A stretch of 64,000 bases of DNA, from contig NC_086382.1 of the NCBI RefSeq assembly GCF_036588685.1, positions 2,207,001 to 2,271,000 of the forward strand, in the 5' to 3' direction. The position numbers were made by a program, and so were the translations under genes. This stretch comes from Mytilus trossulus (lineage: Eukaryota > Mollusca > Bivalvia > Mytilida > Mytilidae). How positions within the stretch are numbered: the first letter of the stretch is position 1; every line of letters begins with the position of its first letter. The notes under the pieces are model-generated. The model ran no database searches, was not told where the DNA came from, and saw only the letters and a program-made list of their open reading frames with translations. Shown one piece after another: positions 36,088 through 47,974 of the stretch.

Positions 36088-36265
36088 ATCATAGATACCA
36101 GGACTAACTTTTATATATACGCCGGACGCGCGTTTCGTCTACAAAAGAATCATCAGTGACGCTCGAATTCAAAAATGTTTTAAAAAGCCAAATAAAGTAC
36201 AAAGTTGAAGAGCATTGAGATCCAAAATTCCCAAAAGTGTTGCCAAATACAGCTATAGTAATCTA
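36088..36265 (+). repeat. Dispersed repeat family B, copy 3
   Basis: GATACCAGGACTAACTTTTA, GGACGCGCGTTTCGTCTAC, ATCATCAGTGACGCTCGAA, TTGAAGAGCATTGAG and GCCAAATACAGCTA: a well-conserved copy. Confidence 0.75.
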
Positions 36266-36674
36266 TGAATTTGGATGGAAGGTTGTCTAATTGGCACTCA
36301 AACAACATATTCTCCTACCTAGTAACATGTTTAAGCAACCTCTAAACTGGTCACTAGACGGGCTAATTAGTTTGTTAATCAATGAAATAGTAGATATGGA
36401 AGATTATTTTATCCAGTTTTGTAACCAGTTCGTTCTAACATTTTTACAAATTTATCGTGATAGAGAAAGCATTAAAACAAAAACACATTCAATCGGAATA
36501 TTCAAAATTTTAAAATCTTAAGATTTAATAATTAGAAAAGCAATACAATTGAAAATAAAACATCAAATATGGTATAAACACCCATAACTAAATGTGAAAG
36601 TTCATGTGTGTTAACAGAAAATAAAATGCTAACTTTCCCGTTCCTTTGTGATAGTTTAAACATATTTATTTATA

Positions 36675-37003
36675 GTGGATTGGGAAACAAGTTTTGCAAC
36701 TTATATTAATCCCTTTCCACTTTGCGGGTGTGAGTGCTGCCTTGTAGCGGCATTAGCCTACTCTTTTTCGAAATCTACAAGGGTGTCTTTAACGTGCAAG
36801 AGATATGGCTCTCTCTTAACACGGGTCAGCCATTTATCGTCCCCGTCCGACAGACTATCATCGTTTCCTCAAGACCATACTCGCAAATGGTGTCAAGGGA
36901 GAGCCGAAAATTGAGTTCCTGAAATTTTCATCCCAAACGGGAATCGAACCAGGAACCTTTGTGTTAGTAGTCCGATGCACTAACCACTACACCACGGCTC
37001 TCA
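36675..37003 (-). mobile_element. tRNA-derived SINE
   Basis: Read on the minus strand, the element starts GAGAGCCGTGGTGTAGTGGT (A-box region) and has GGTTCGATTCC (B box) about 45 bp later, the spacing of an internal RNA polymerase III promoter. A non-tRNA body of about 250 bp follows. The head resembles a tRNA, but the acceptor stem does not close, so it is not counted as a tRNA gene. The family name was not assigned. Confidence 0.7.
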
Positions 37004-37820
37004 GTGATGCAGTGGGCTTATGAAGTATCTACCTATTTTGGAACATTATAAGTTATTGTTATCGTTCTTTGGCCACAATCATGTACCACACAAATATCTA
37101 GTGAGTCACTTACATTTCTAGTACAGTAGTAATACCAACAAGGATAATAACAGGTATCAAACTGTACGAATTGACTGTGACTGATACTAGTCATATGATC
37201 TCGCTACAATTCTATGCATTATGATTCGGATATGATAATATCAAAAAGTGGTTCATCTTTGTCAAGTGATTATAATTTCTATTTAACTGAACTATAAATT
37301 GCAAATATATTTCCTTTTGTAACAAAACAAAAAGAGATATATAAATATCTAGTTCCAAGCTATAATTCAAACAGAGAAAGTCAATAGAACTTGACAAAAT
37401 TAAGGGAATACGGACTGCCCGGAGAAAACCATCGACCTTCGATAGGAAAACTGATAATCCTAGCCAATTCAGATTTTTTTTTAAATGTTTAGGTAGTCCA
37501 ACTTTGGGTAGACAGTTGATAACTTCGTGTGAATGTGAAATTGATAAATTGGTTTCTTTAAATGCTTCTTTGGAAGAACGCAGCAGGAAAGGATTTGTTT
37601 AATAAAATTCAGTGGTAAAACCATCCAAATCAGGAATTTTTCATTTTTTGTATATTATTAAATGCAGTATGCACATCTGTTTTTAAATAACTTGGTAGTG
37701 TTTTATAAAGGGTTTATTTGCAAAATAAATCACGAGGTTTTTTTTGGCAGGCAGTTGTAAAAGTAATCAGTAATTTAACAAATAAATTGTATGCTAATTT
37801 TTACAGGTCTTTAACATGTT

Positions 37821-38576
37821 CAGGGTTTCCGCTGGCGGTCGCCATTTTCGCAATTTGCGAAAAAATAATAATTGTGACGATTAAAATTCGTCATTGGCGA
37901 AAGAATTTGGCGAAAGAAATATATAGAACGATTTATTTCAGCCATCTTGTTTATTTACTTTTTTCTGGTTTCTCTGACTTCACCGATCAAACATACTCAG
38001 AATTCATCTTGAACTCGTTAAGATTTTGACAGAAAATCAATAATCAGCTGATTGCATTCATAGCTATCGACATCAAAGGACTAATTAATAAAGGTGTTGA
38101 TTGTATGATATGACAAAATGATATGGTTAAATGGCTTCTGTCACATGACATAAAAGGGACTTATTAACCACTTTGCGACGCACGTGTTTGAAGCAAAGTT
38201 TTTACGCTTCCTCTTCTTTTAATGATAGTCCATAAAGGAAATTATTGTTATGACGAAAAATGTCCAAAAGCAAGAAAAGTCTCTGATTTAAAACTTTATC
38301 ATTTAACTTTCATATAGATCATTTATTTGAGTGGGTACTTCAAAGTCGTTTCAGTGACACACGTGTTTCAAGCATATAGTTTTACTTATTTACTATGGTC
38401 TAGAAAAGAAAACTGTGGTTATGAAGAAATCTATTCAAAAGGTTGGCATGAGAGTAACCCTTCAATGTAACAATTACACCTTACACGAGGGATCAATTCC
38501 AAGTGATAAGATAATTCGATTTGTTGCTTTGGCGAAAGAGGTGGCGAAAAAAATAATTGACGCAGGGGAAACCCTG
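37821..38576. mobile_element. hAT-type non-autonomous element with 8-bp target duplication
   Basis: The left end CAGGGTTTCCGCTG and right end complement CAGGGTTTCCCCTG form short terminal inverted repeats. AACATGTT flanks both sides (37813-37820 and 38577-38584). A CAGGG end with an 8-bp duplication is typical of hAT transposons. The 756-bp body has no transposase. The duplicated target is itself a palindrome. Confidence 0.75.
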
Positions 38577-39220
38577 AACATGTTCATTATGACTTTTTAC
38601 AAAGAAACGTTTCAACCTTTTTTAATTAGTTCAATCGTATCTTTTCAGTTGAAATTCAGATAAAGGCATTCAAAAAAATAAACCCATCAAAACAGGTTCA
38701 TTTGTTGTCCCTAAAAGATCTTTCAAATAAATTCAAGAACTTGCAAATTGATAACCTTGATTCGTCGACAAAAATTACTAGTTGTCATAACAAAGTAAAA
38801 GAAGTACAGGTGTAAATGCTTTAAACAAAATCTTCCTTTCAGTTTATATGTTATTGTACTTTTAAATAAAAGAAACCTAATATGGTCTAATCTTTTACAT
38901 GTACATTTTATTAAAAAGTTTTATTGTTATGTTTAACAGGAAGATATCTTAATATTTCATTAATTTCCCTATTCTTGTCAAAAGCATGACTCATTTAATG
39001 TTCTTCTGTATTGCATTATTTATTTGAAATTACTTTTTACGGAAATTTTATCAAAATAATATAAAAAGTATTAAATCTAAGAGGGTTGCTCCCTTTACAA
39101 TGTTGAAATCGCCATACGAATGTATATGTACAGTTTTATGTAAACATACGACAATTTATTCAGAAGAAAATACATTTTTATATTTATCTGACTATTAAGT
39201 GTTATTTTAATATTACAGAC

Positions 39221-42200
39221 ATGGAGGAAATTTCTCAAAGACTTTACAAGTTTCTGTGCGAATGAGTAGTGGATTCAGAGAAAATTGTACTTTATAGAAG
39301 ACAATTTTTTAACGTTCGGGATGCATTTCTAAATTGCACTGGAACAAAATCCGTAGAGTATGTTAGTAGTGGCAGTAAGGCCGAGGGATTACATTTCCAA
39401 GGAAGTGATCTTGATATCATGTTTATATGCAAGATGCCAGTACAAAGTATGTTAGTAGTGGCAGTAAGGCCGAGGGATTACATTTCCAAGGAAGTGATCT
39501 TGATATCATGTTTATATGCAAGATGCCAGTACAAAGTATGTTAGTAGTGGCAGTAAGGCCGAGGGATGACATTTCCAAGGAAGTGATCTTGATATCATGT
39601 TTATATGCAAGATGCCAGTACAAAGTATGTTAGTAGTGGCAGTAAGGCCGAGGGATGACATTTCCAAGGAAGTGATCTTGATATCATGTTTATATGCAAG
39701 ATGCCAGTACAAAGTATGTTAGTAGTGGCAGTAAGGCCGAGGGATTACATTTCCAAGGAAGTGATCTTGATATCATGTTTATATGCAAGATGCCAGTACA
39801 AAGTATGTTAGTAGTGGCAGTAAGGCCGAGGGATTACATTTCCAAGGAAGTGATCTTGATATCATGTTTATATGCAAGATGCCAGTACAAAGTATGTTAG
39901 TAGTGGCAGTAAGGCCGAGGGATGACATTTCCAAGGAAGTGATCTTGATATCATGTTTATATGCAAGATGCCAGTACAAAGTATGTTAGTAGTGGCAGTA
40001 AGGCCGAGGGATGACATTTCCAAGGAAGTGATCTTGATATCATGTTTATATGCAAGATGCCAGTACAAAGTATGTTAGTAGTGGCAGTAAGGCCGAGGGA
40101 TTACATTTCCAAGGAAGTGATCTTGATATCATGTTTATATGCAAGATGCCAGTACAAAGTATGTTAGTAGTGGCAGTAAGGCCGAGGGATTACATTTCCA
40201 AGGAAGTGATCTTGATATCATGTTTATATGCAAGATGCCAGTACAAAGTATGTTAGTAGTGGCAGTAAGGCCGAGGGATGACATTTCCAAGGAAGTGATC
40301 TTGATATCATGTTTATATGCAAGATGCCAGTACAAAGTATGTTAGTAGTGGCAGTAAGGCCGAGGGATGACATTTCCAAGGAAGTGATCTTGATATCATG
40401 TTTATATGCAAGATGCCAGTACAAAGTATGTTAGTAGTGGCAGTAAGGCCGAGGGATGACATTTCCAAGGAAGTGATCTTGATATCATGTTTATATGCAA
40501 GATGCCAGTACAAAGTATGTTAGTAGTGGCAGTAAGGCCGAGGGATGACATTTCCAAGGAAGTGATCTTGATATCATGTTTATATGCAAGATGCCAGTAC
40601 AAAGTATGTTAGTAGTGGCAGTAAGGCCGAGGGATGACATTTCCAAGGAAGTGATCTTGATATCATGTTTATATGCAAGATGCCAGTACAAAGTATGTTA
40701 GTAGTGGCAGTAAGGCCGAGGGATTACATTTCCAAGGAAGTGATCTTGATATCATGTTTATATGCAAGATGCCAGTACAAAATAACGATGTTAAATGCAC
40801 TAGCTCTACATGTAAGTGTATAAACAAACATTTTCTATTTTTGGATGTACATATTGCTCAACCTGGTTTCGGTATGATAAGAGTAGACCAGAATCACCCT
40901 ACATTAGTTAATAAAAATAGAAAGAAAAGTCCATTTGGAAACATGCTATCAAAGTGTGTTGTTGTTACCGATTCAGGACCAGTCCTTTCTGGAAAAATAT
41001 GGAAATCGATCAATGCGAATTTGAATTGTATGAAAATGCCAGTTAAGGTAAATGGACCCTGTTTAACTACACTAGATGATTCAATAGACTTTGCTTTTGC
41101 TTTGAAATGTGACAACTGGGCAGGAATTGCTTATCAATTTTTTACAAGATCGCGATCATCAAACTGGCCTGCTGAAATCTTAATAGAAAATATCCGTTTT
41201 TTGCTTGTTCCTGTAGGTAGCAAATCCGATTCAGTAGAAGATAATCCTCTCGAATGGAGACTTTCAATCTCTCAAGCAGAAAAGTTATTGATTCATTCTT
41301 GGAATCATACACAATTTACATGCTACGCTTCACTTAAGCTTTTTGTTAAAGAGGTGGTTAAAAAATCTGGAAATGTTGACAAGTTAATATGCTCTTACTT
41401 TTTGAAATCAACTATACTCTGGATATCCGAAGAACTTCCATATTCAATTTGGACTCCAAATAATCTTATACAATGCTTTATGTCATGTCTTCAACGATTG
41501 ATTTATTGGAATATTCATGAATGCCTTCCTAATTATTTTATTCCAGAACATACATGATCGACAGGAAATTCGAAGGGCAACCACGGGCATCTTTAGTTAC
41601 AATTTCAAAGAAATTTTATGACATTGGATGGTTAAGTGTTTTAGAATGTCACTCACTGAAGGACTTTAATTGTCTTTATGCTGCTAAAGTCGCCCATAGT
41701 AGTCACGAGTTTAATATCGCTATAATGCCACTGGTAAATATGTTTGGATATTGATTTGTTTGTGGATAAAGTTAGTAATTTTGATCTTTCAATCGAAACC
41801 CGAAGTATATATTTGCTTTGTCTTATTTGCCTTAGCGAAGAAATTGCAGGCGAAACATTCTACAGAAGCCATCAAAAGTCAAATAAGAGAAATTGTTTTC
41901 TGAGACGAAAGTGGTTTTGTCCTGCAATTATCGCAACGTACAAAGACGCTTCTTTTTTTAAGGATGGCTAAGGATCGCTTTGTACTTTTATTTCCATAAA
42001 CAATACAATGAAGCAATTACAGTTCTTAATTACGATAGACTTACATGTACTGTAGAAAAGTTGTTTACCTTCAATCTAAGGGACTGTACAGACTTTTTAT
42101 GAAACAAATATTTCAGAACAATGCTACTTTTAAAGATATAAGATCGCGGGCGCGCGAGTTTATGTTAAGGCCGGAACCAAAAACTACCATCGAAACAGAC

Positions 42201-42500
42201 TTGTTTATCCATTTGTCTAACAAACCTCGAGCAATCCTTTGTCCATCCGTTGTTTCCCTGCACTATATTCAATTTCTATGTTTTTACCAGCTAAATGGAA
42301 TGACACAACTGTGAATAAGCTTACAGAGACTTTATTGGACTGTTAAAAACAACTATTGCATCGACCCTATTAGCCCTTGGAAAAACAGAGAATGTTTATA
42401 TCTGAGTCGAGCAGACCAGATTATTGGAAACGAAAAAGAAGCATTGTTTTGGTTATCAGTTGCACAACGACTTAAGGACAACTCATATAATAGTCAATGA
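39221..42500 (+). pseudogene. Third cGAS-like/Mab-21 locus, decayed and carrying an 89-bp array
   Basis: The sequence parallels the gene at 3210. It has an acceptor (ATATTACAG) before ATG 39221, a premature TGA at codon 15 (39263), then YRRQFFNVRDAFLNC and the motif GSKAEGLHFQGSDLDIM. After the array the frame runs 40673-41557 with the third catalytic Asp in SIDFAFAL and the Mab-21 signature EWRLSISQAEKLLI. A 1-bp deletion at 41555 shifts the frame into IDRKFEGQP. Later there is a deletion near 41740, an insertion near 41960 and further frame changes, with recognisable homology ending about 42500. Compared with the gene at 3210 the protein diverges moderately, so the two loci are older duplicates than the 649-bp duplication. 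No function as a full enzyme is possible from this copy as read. Confidence 0.85.
39357..40780 (+). repeat. Tandem array, exactly 16 x 89 bp, spanning the nucleotidyltransferase motif
   Basis: The unit starts AGTATGTTAGTAGTGGCAGT and ends GATGCCAGTACAA. The units look identical except one site, GATTACA or GATGACA. In order the site reads T T G G T T G G T T G G G G G T, i.e. three repeats of a four-unit (356-bp) block and then GGGT. Because 89 is not a multiple of 3, successive copies change frame. The G form turns a Leu codon of the enzyme frame into TGA. Fifteen extra copies add 1335 bp, a multiple of 3, so the flanking coding frames remain in phase. Confidence 0.95.
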
Positions 42501-43735
42501 GTTGCTGTGGTTGAATTTTACGATATGCTGTCTTTAGTAACATGTGGGTTAAGTACGATTCTGACGTTTACTGTGACCGTCCTATAATATTTTCGTGAAA
42601 ATTGCTTCCGAAAGCCCCAATCTGATTTTTGAATTTAGATTGAAGACGAGTTATTTCTAAACATGTGTTTAGAATTATACTGATAAAAACAAATTCGCTG
42701 CCGTGTGATGCAATTAGTGCAAAACTATGTTTAACTTTAATATACAAGCATGTATAGCTTTTGTAGTCGAGTTTTGGTGCACGGATGTTCAAAGCAAAAT
42801 ACCATTAATAATTAAGACATTTCTATAAACGAATACTGACATAAAATCTTTTTTGTTTTTTTTAAAACAGCTGATAATCGTTGACTCTTCATTGAAGTAA
42901 TTCTAATGACCATCATGACAGATGACCTGCTTTTAATTAAAATTTTTTAATAAACTGAATTTTTGGAAATACCAGTTCAGTTTACTTTCTTTCAATGTTC
43001 ATACAAAATGAACAAAATGACATCAATGGGATAGCGCATGTTAATTTTTCGGTAGCGTTGTTTATCTTGCCTCTTAATTTAGATACGAACCGGGCAATTT
43101 ATCTATTCTTTAGATAAAGTTAGTATCAAAGGTTTACAATCCAACACACTACGTAGATCTTTGGATTTTGTTTTATACGATAAATAAATAAAACATCAAA
43201 TGAAATATAATTACATTACTACAATTACATATGAGCAGTCACGGTCCAACCTTCTGTTTGTAATGCATACGATCATTTGTTTTCTAACTGTTCATGAGGT
43301 GTTTGCGCTTAATTCATTCGATTTTGTATGTGTTCTGATTGATATTTAAGTCTGAGATAAATCTGATTTTAAGAAGTTGTTATTTGCTTTGAACTATGCA
43401 GGTTTGTCATTTTCTTGCATTACACTGGAATAGTTGTGGATATCCACTTGCATTTTCGTTGAACCACCAAACTGCAGAGGCATTGTTATTTTTCTTTAAT
43501 TTGTCTGTGTATATTTTAAACCTTTACTGTTTAATAAATTTTTGGTTATATCCTTTTTGCGTGTGTCAGTATTTATGCATCCCGACATTGTGTCATTGTG
43601 ACGTTGTCATTTTCTGTATTCTTGTATTTCATTAATGCTTATGTGGTTTGTCTACAGAGTGTCAATATGCAAATTTGTTTTTCTTTGTTGACATTGTTTT
43701 TTTTCTTCTTCTAATAGTGAATAAGATTATAACAC
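42501..43735. other. Gene-free stretch
   Basis: No conserved frame or repeat family was recognised; the short frame at 43396-43635 shows no domain. Confidence 0.4.
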
Positions 43736-43739
43736 AATG

Positions 43740-44040
43740 TTGAACGTGTTGACTGTCGTACCCCATTTTTTTTTTACATGTTTTCCTTTTTTGTCTGTTA
43801 GTTTTGCTCACACCTTGTTTTCAATATAAAGGAATTATATTCCACTGTCAAACAATTGAGACGTTAGCTATCTATAAAACCAGGTCAATTTCACAATTTT
43901 CCACATAGGAAAATGCCTTTACTAAGTCAGGAATATGACAGTTGCTTTCCACCCTTTTGATGTGTTTGAGCTTTTGATTTTGACATTGGACTTTCCGTTT
44001 TGAAGTTTTCCTTGGAGGTTAATTTTGACTAGCGGCAGTT
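43740..44040 (+). repeat. Dispersed repeat family G, copy 1
   Basis: GTGTTGACTGTCGTACCCC, CTATAAAACCAGGTCAATTTC, AAGTCAGGAATATGACAGTTG and GACTTTCCGTTTTGAA. Two more copies occur at 47.5 kb and, inverted, at 62.2 kb. Confidence 0.65.
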
Positions 44041-45774
44041 AAATACATATTAGGAATTCAACTTTTTTTAAGCACGTGGATATTCGAATTGTGGATAGAT
44101 TTTCTAATGTTTTTGTGTGGCAAGACTAAAACAATAGTGCTGTTTTTTCTTCTTTTTTGCTTAATGCATGTAATGTCTAGTGGCAAATATTTTCTTTGAG
44201 AACGAGAACAAAGTTACAATAAATCTGATATTAAGTTTCAACGTATGTCAAGCGGGATAGTGCGCCATAGTTTCGACTACCTCTATATAATATTGGCATC
44301 AGTATGTTTCATATGGGAAGACATAGGCAGAGATTTTTCTTAGGAACGTCCATCTATACCTACTTTCACAGTTATTGCAAGGATTCTGTTAAGCGCAGAA
44401 AGCGTGGCATTCTCAAAGCATAGAATATTTTGTTCCCATTCTTGACGGGTTTTTTTTTCCTGTTTTTTTTCTTTTTTTCTTATTGTGGGGATTGGAGTGT
44501 TTGTTGTTTGTTGGAGTTTTATTTTTGTAGTGCAACTCTTGTATGTCATTTCGTCTATAGTGTTTTGTCAACTCAGATTGTAAGCACGCTTCAAGTCAAT
44601 AATACGTATGATAACGATTTGTGCGCGCACAACTCTCGAATACATGTAACCTACATACCGAACGCTAAAAGCCTAAGGTTAGGTAAGCCAAAAATATAAA
44701 AAAAGGTTATGACAATAAATTACAAAAGGGCAAAACCGTTTAAGCATGATTTGACAAAAGCCAAAAACAAAGATACAAATCCAAAAAAATATTTGAAAAT
44801 GTTTTGCATTGAAATTGAAATAAAACAACCCGAAAAATCATCAAAATTGATTATTTATCACGTGATTTAAAATCACATGAAAATTTTAAACGTTGATTTG
44901 TTATCGATATGAAGAAAGTTCATTGTTGCTATGGCCTTTCGTTTCTTTATAGTTTTCTTTGTTCCTGTATTTTCTTTTTAAACATTTCACAGGATATCTC
45001 CCATGTCCTTTTTAACACATTAAAATACAAAAGATCAATTGAACAATAGCTCATAATTGACCTTTGACTTTGAAAAACTGATCGTGAAATTTGAAGAGTG
45101 ATCTCACACTTTTCCAACTTAATCCATATTTCAACATTCCCAGTCAGGTTTTATCTGTTTATATCAGTAAATATAGTTCAAAATCATTGTACTATGTAGA
45201 TATATATAGAATTCGAATACTGATAACACTGGTCAGGATTCTTTTTCAACGAATTGATAAAATCTATGACGCATTATCTGAAAGATTGGTTTCTGGAAAG
45301 AAAATTACGCAGTTCTGTTATAACAAGGAAGAAGATAAACTTGTGTTTAAATCCTGGTTTTTTTCTACGACGTCTGTGTTTTTCATGACAAAATAACGTA
45401 AAGGACCTGCGGGGTAAAACTCAATATTTTACTTACATTTTAAACCTATAAAAAGAACCAGCTAAGAAATGAATTTTAGCATACATGCATCATTTTTAAT
45501 TGTACGCTACAAACTATCGATTCCAATACATGACCTAAATATCGTACAAAAACATTTGTTGATCGAATGTTTTGATTTGAGTTTTCATGCAGTACTATTA
45601 GTTCGTTAATATTGCTAAGTTAAATTACAGCCTTCAGGCAAATGATTTCAATCATAGGAACAACTCAACATATGATTTACAATTTGGAAATTTAATTTTA
45701 AAACATCTCAATGAGTATATAGAAAGCAAAGAATCAACGTTATTAGTAATACAACTTAACAAATGGTTGTCTAG

Positions 45775-47265
45775 TCACCTTGAATCATTAAATGGGATCA
45801 AATTAGTGTAGGAAGGGACTTTAATGTCACAGCTTCCATAAATTGGAAGATTACATGGTAGTTTTCGTTCTCGTTTCCAGCTGTTTGTCTGAATATCATA
45901 TCCATCTTTTTCAAATCTATCAATGTTATTATCGGAAACGGACGCGCCAACAAAGTAAATATTGTTTCTTGCAGCATACATTCCAAAATTAGTTCCTTTC
46001 GTAGGTAAATCTTTACAGGAAGAAAACGTTTTTGTCTCGATGTCATATTGCAGAAAATATCCCTCGCTTGAAGCAATGAATACTTTCGAATCATAGAGAA
46101 CGGCTCTACAGTCCGAACATTTTTTCAAAAAAATGGCCACTATTTCGACTGATTTTTCATTTGGGTCAAAAGTTAAAAGGCCCGTCGACTTTATATTTTC
46201 ATTACTTAATAATTCGGCAACAATGTATATTTTATTCAAAAAAGTCATACATGGGGCGAATGAAAGTTTTACGTTGTCCGGTAGATGTGCAATTGTTTTC
46301 CATGACTTTTTAATCAAGAACTTATTTCGATGGTGCTTTGTGTCCAGTTCTTCTATTTCTGACACATTATTTCCATTATGGTGGCCACCAAGAGCGTAAA
46401 TGAAATCTCCAAGAACCACCAAAGAACATTCTGACCGTTGATGATTGAGATTATGACAGTTTTCATGCTTTAACAGAACAGGATCGTACCGAACAACATG
46501 TTTTTCAAATGCAATGTAAACATAAGGTGCTTCGGTTTCATCTTTTTGCGCACATGCAACAGAAAACCTGTCTTTTACGTCATGACTTTTAAATAAATTC
46601 CTGTGACAAACCAGATCACCATCGCAGTTGAAGACAGCCACTTCTATTGTATACTTTGATAAAACAGACGGAAGGATCATGGCATGATATAAATGGTATG
46701 TTTTTTCACTGTCAAAATATTTTCGAGGAGACCGCTGTTTCTGGACCAAATGTAAAAGTTTTCCGTAAAACATCAAACGATTTTCATGATTCCTATTTAG
46801 CCATTTTTCCAAAGCTCGGAAAACATCGTCATGTTTAAAAACCTTTTCGACCTGACAAATTCTTTCTAAGCTAAGTTCATGAAGGTCTACAAACGAATCA
46901 GTATGCCACAGATTCTTGAAATGGTCGGCTATTAACTCTATGGCTTCCTTCTTTAGAAGTAAAAGTTCATACTTTTCAGCGATTTGTAAAGCGTCTATTG
47001 TATTCATCACTGCTACGCATTCTAGAAGCTTCTCCTCACAAGCTGTTTTCAGGGGACGGGAGATGCAACTCACTTCTAAATACAGCAAAATGTTGTCATA
47101 ATTGATAAGTTCCTTACACACTTGGCCAGTTTTGAGAATTTCCACAACATGTTTTCTGATTGGCTCCGGGAAGCGGTGAACCATATCACACCTGTCGCAG
47201 TTCATTTCACCATACATCCCAACTGAAAAACTGCTTAATTCTGTAAGATACAATGTAGAGTACAT
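45775..47265 (-). CDS. BTB/BACK/Kelch protein (KLHL-like), 5' end probably in another exon
   Basis: The frame gives 496 residues. The N-terminal part, from ELSSFSVGMYGEM to the helix LKTACEEKLLECV, is the second half of a BTB domain. A BACK domain follows (about 95-205: IAEKYELLLLKKEAIELIADHF, LSLERICQVEKVF, ALEKWLNRN). The C-terminal half has Kelch-type blades, for example VVLGDFIYALGGHHNGN and a Trp in SWKTIAHLP. BTB-Kelch proteins are usually substrate adaptors of Cullin-3 ubiquitin ligases. The first BTB strand and helix are missing. A good acceptor, CTTACAG|AATTAAGC, ends at 47240 right where homology begins, so the true start is likely in an upstream exon not found here and the Met at 47265 may not be used. 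Confidence 0.78.
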   Translation of the reverse strand: MYSTLYLTELSSFSVGMYGEMNCDRCDMVHRFPEPIRKHVVEILKTGQVCKELINYDNILLYLEVSCISRPLKTACEEKLLECVAVMNTIDALQIAEKYELLLLKKEAIELIADHFKNLWHTDSFVDLHELSLERICQVEKVFKHDDVFRALEKWLNRNHENRLMFYGKLLHLVQKQRSPRKYFDSEKTYHLYHAMILPSVLSKYTIEVAVFNCDGDLVCHRNLFKSHDVKDRFSVACAQKDETEAPYVYIAFEKHVVRYDPVLLKHENCHNLNHQRSECSLVVLGDFIYALGGHHNGNNVSEIEELDTKHHRNKFLIKKSWKTIAHLPDNVKLSFAPCMTFLNKIYIVAELLSNENIKSTGLLTFDPNEKSVEIVAIFLKKCSDCRAVLYDSKVFIASSEGYFLQYDIETKTFSSCKDLPTKGTNFGMYAARNNIYFVGASVSDNNIDRFEKDGYDIQTNSWKRERKLPCNLPIYGSCDIKVPSYTNLIPFNDSR

Positions 47266-47529
47266 TGGAAAGAAAAGTATGACTACTTTTAAAAATTAGG
47301 AATTGTTCACAGAGGAGTCAACTTTGCAAGCTGTTTAGACATCCAAAAAAGGAAAATAAACTAATGTACTTATTACCAAGACATTATGTTTTCTTCCGCT
47401 TTAGACATTCCGCTTTAGACAGATAGGACGCATGAATGTTTAAATGAGTCCTCTCTGTATAAACAAACTGTTTAAAGGGGTCGTTTATAACACGTGAGAC
47501 ATTTAGCTAACTAACACCAGGTTTAATAC

Positions 47530-47690
47530 ACAATTTACTACATATGTAAATACATGTACCAAGTCAGGAATATGCTAGTTGTTATCTATTCGTTAGATGT
47601 GTTTGCGCTTTTGATTTTTTCAATTTGATCAGGAACTTTCCTTTTTGAATTTGCCTTGGAGTTAAGTATTTTTGTGATTTTCCCCTATAG
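47530..47690 (+). repeat. Dispersed repeat family G, copy 2
   Basis: GTACCAAGTCAGGAATATGC and CTTTCCTTTTTGAATTTGCC fit the copy at 43.9 kb. Confidence 0.55.
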
Positions 47691-47757
47691 TATGTCTTTA
47701 GGGTATAATAGTATGTGATTATGTAAAATTCTTAATTCCCTTTTCTACTATTTCAAT

Positions 47758-47974
47758 TATTAAAAGGGAAAAAAATCTTTAAAATTTAAAGAATATATTA
47801 AAAGGGAAACAAATCTTTAAAATTTAAAAGAATATATTAAAAGGGAAAAAAATCTTTAAAATTTAAAAGAATATATTAAAAGGGAAAAAAATCTTTAAAA
47901 TTTAAAAGAATATATTAAAAGGGAAAAAAAATCTTTAAAATTTAAAAGAATATATTAAAAGGGAAAAAAATCTT
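47758..47974 (+). repeat. 39-bp minisatellite, about 5.6 copies
   Basis: The unit begins TATTAAAAGGGAAAAAAATC and continues TTTAAAATTTAAAAGAATA. Copies differ only by A-run length and one A/C change, so the array is recent. Confidence 0.9.

Noticed and set aside
36930-37003. tRNA gene on the minus strand
   Set aside because: A and B boxes are present, but the acceptor stem does not pair and the sequence continues into a SINE body.
39427-40691. Many similar 66-68 aa frames on both strands across the array
   Set aside because: They are the same 89-bp unit read in different frames and strands; none extends beyond about two units.
39357-40780. Array considered as CRISPR-like or a centromeric satellite
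   Set aside because: There are no spacers, the unit is gene-derived, and it is confined to one pseudogene exon in a eukaryotic genome.
46133-47101. Plus-strand frames opposite the Kelch gene
   Set aside because: Antisense shadows of a clear coding exon.
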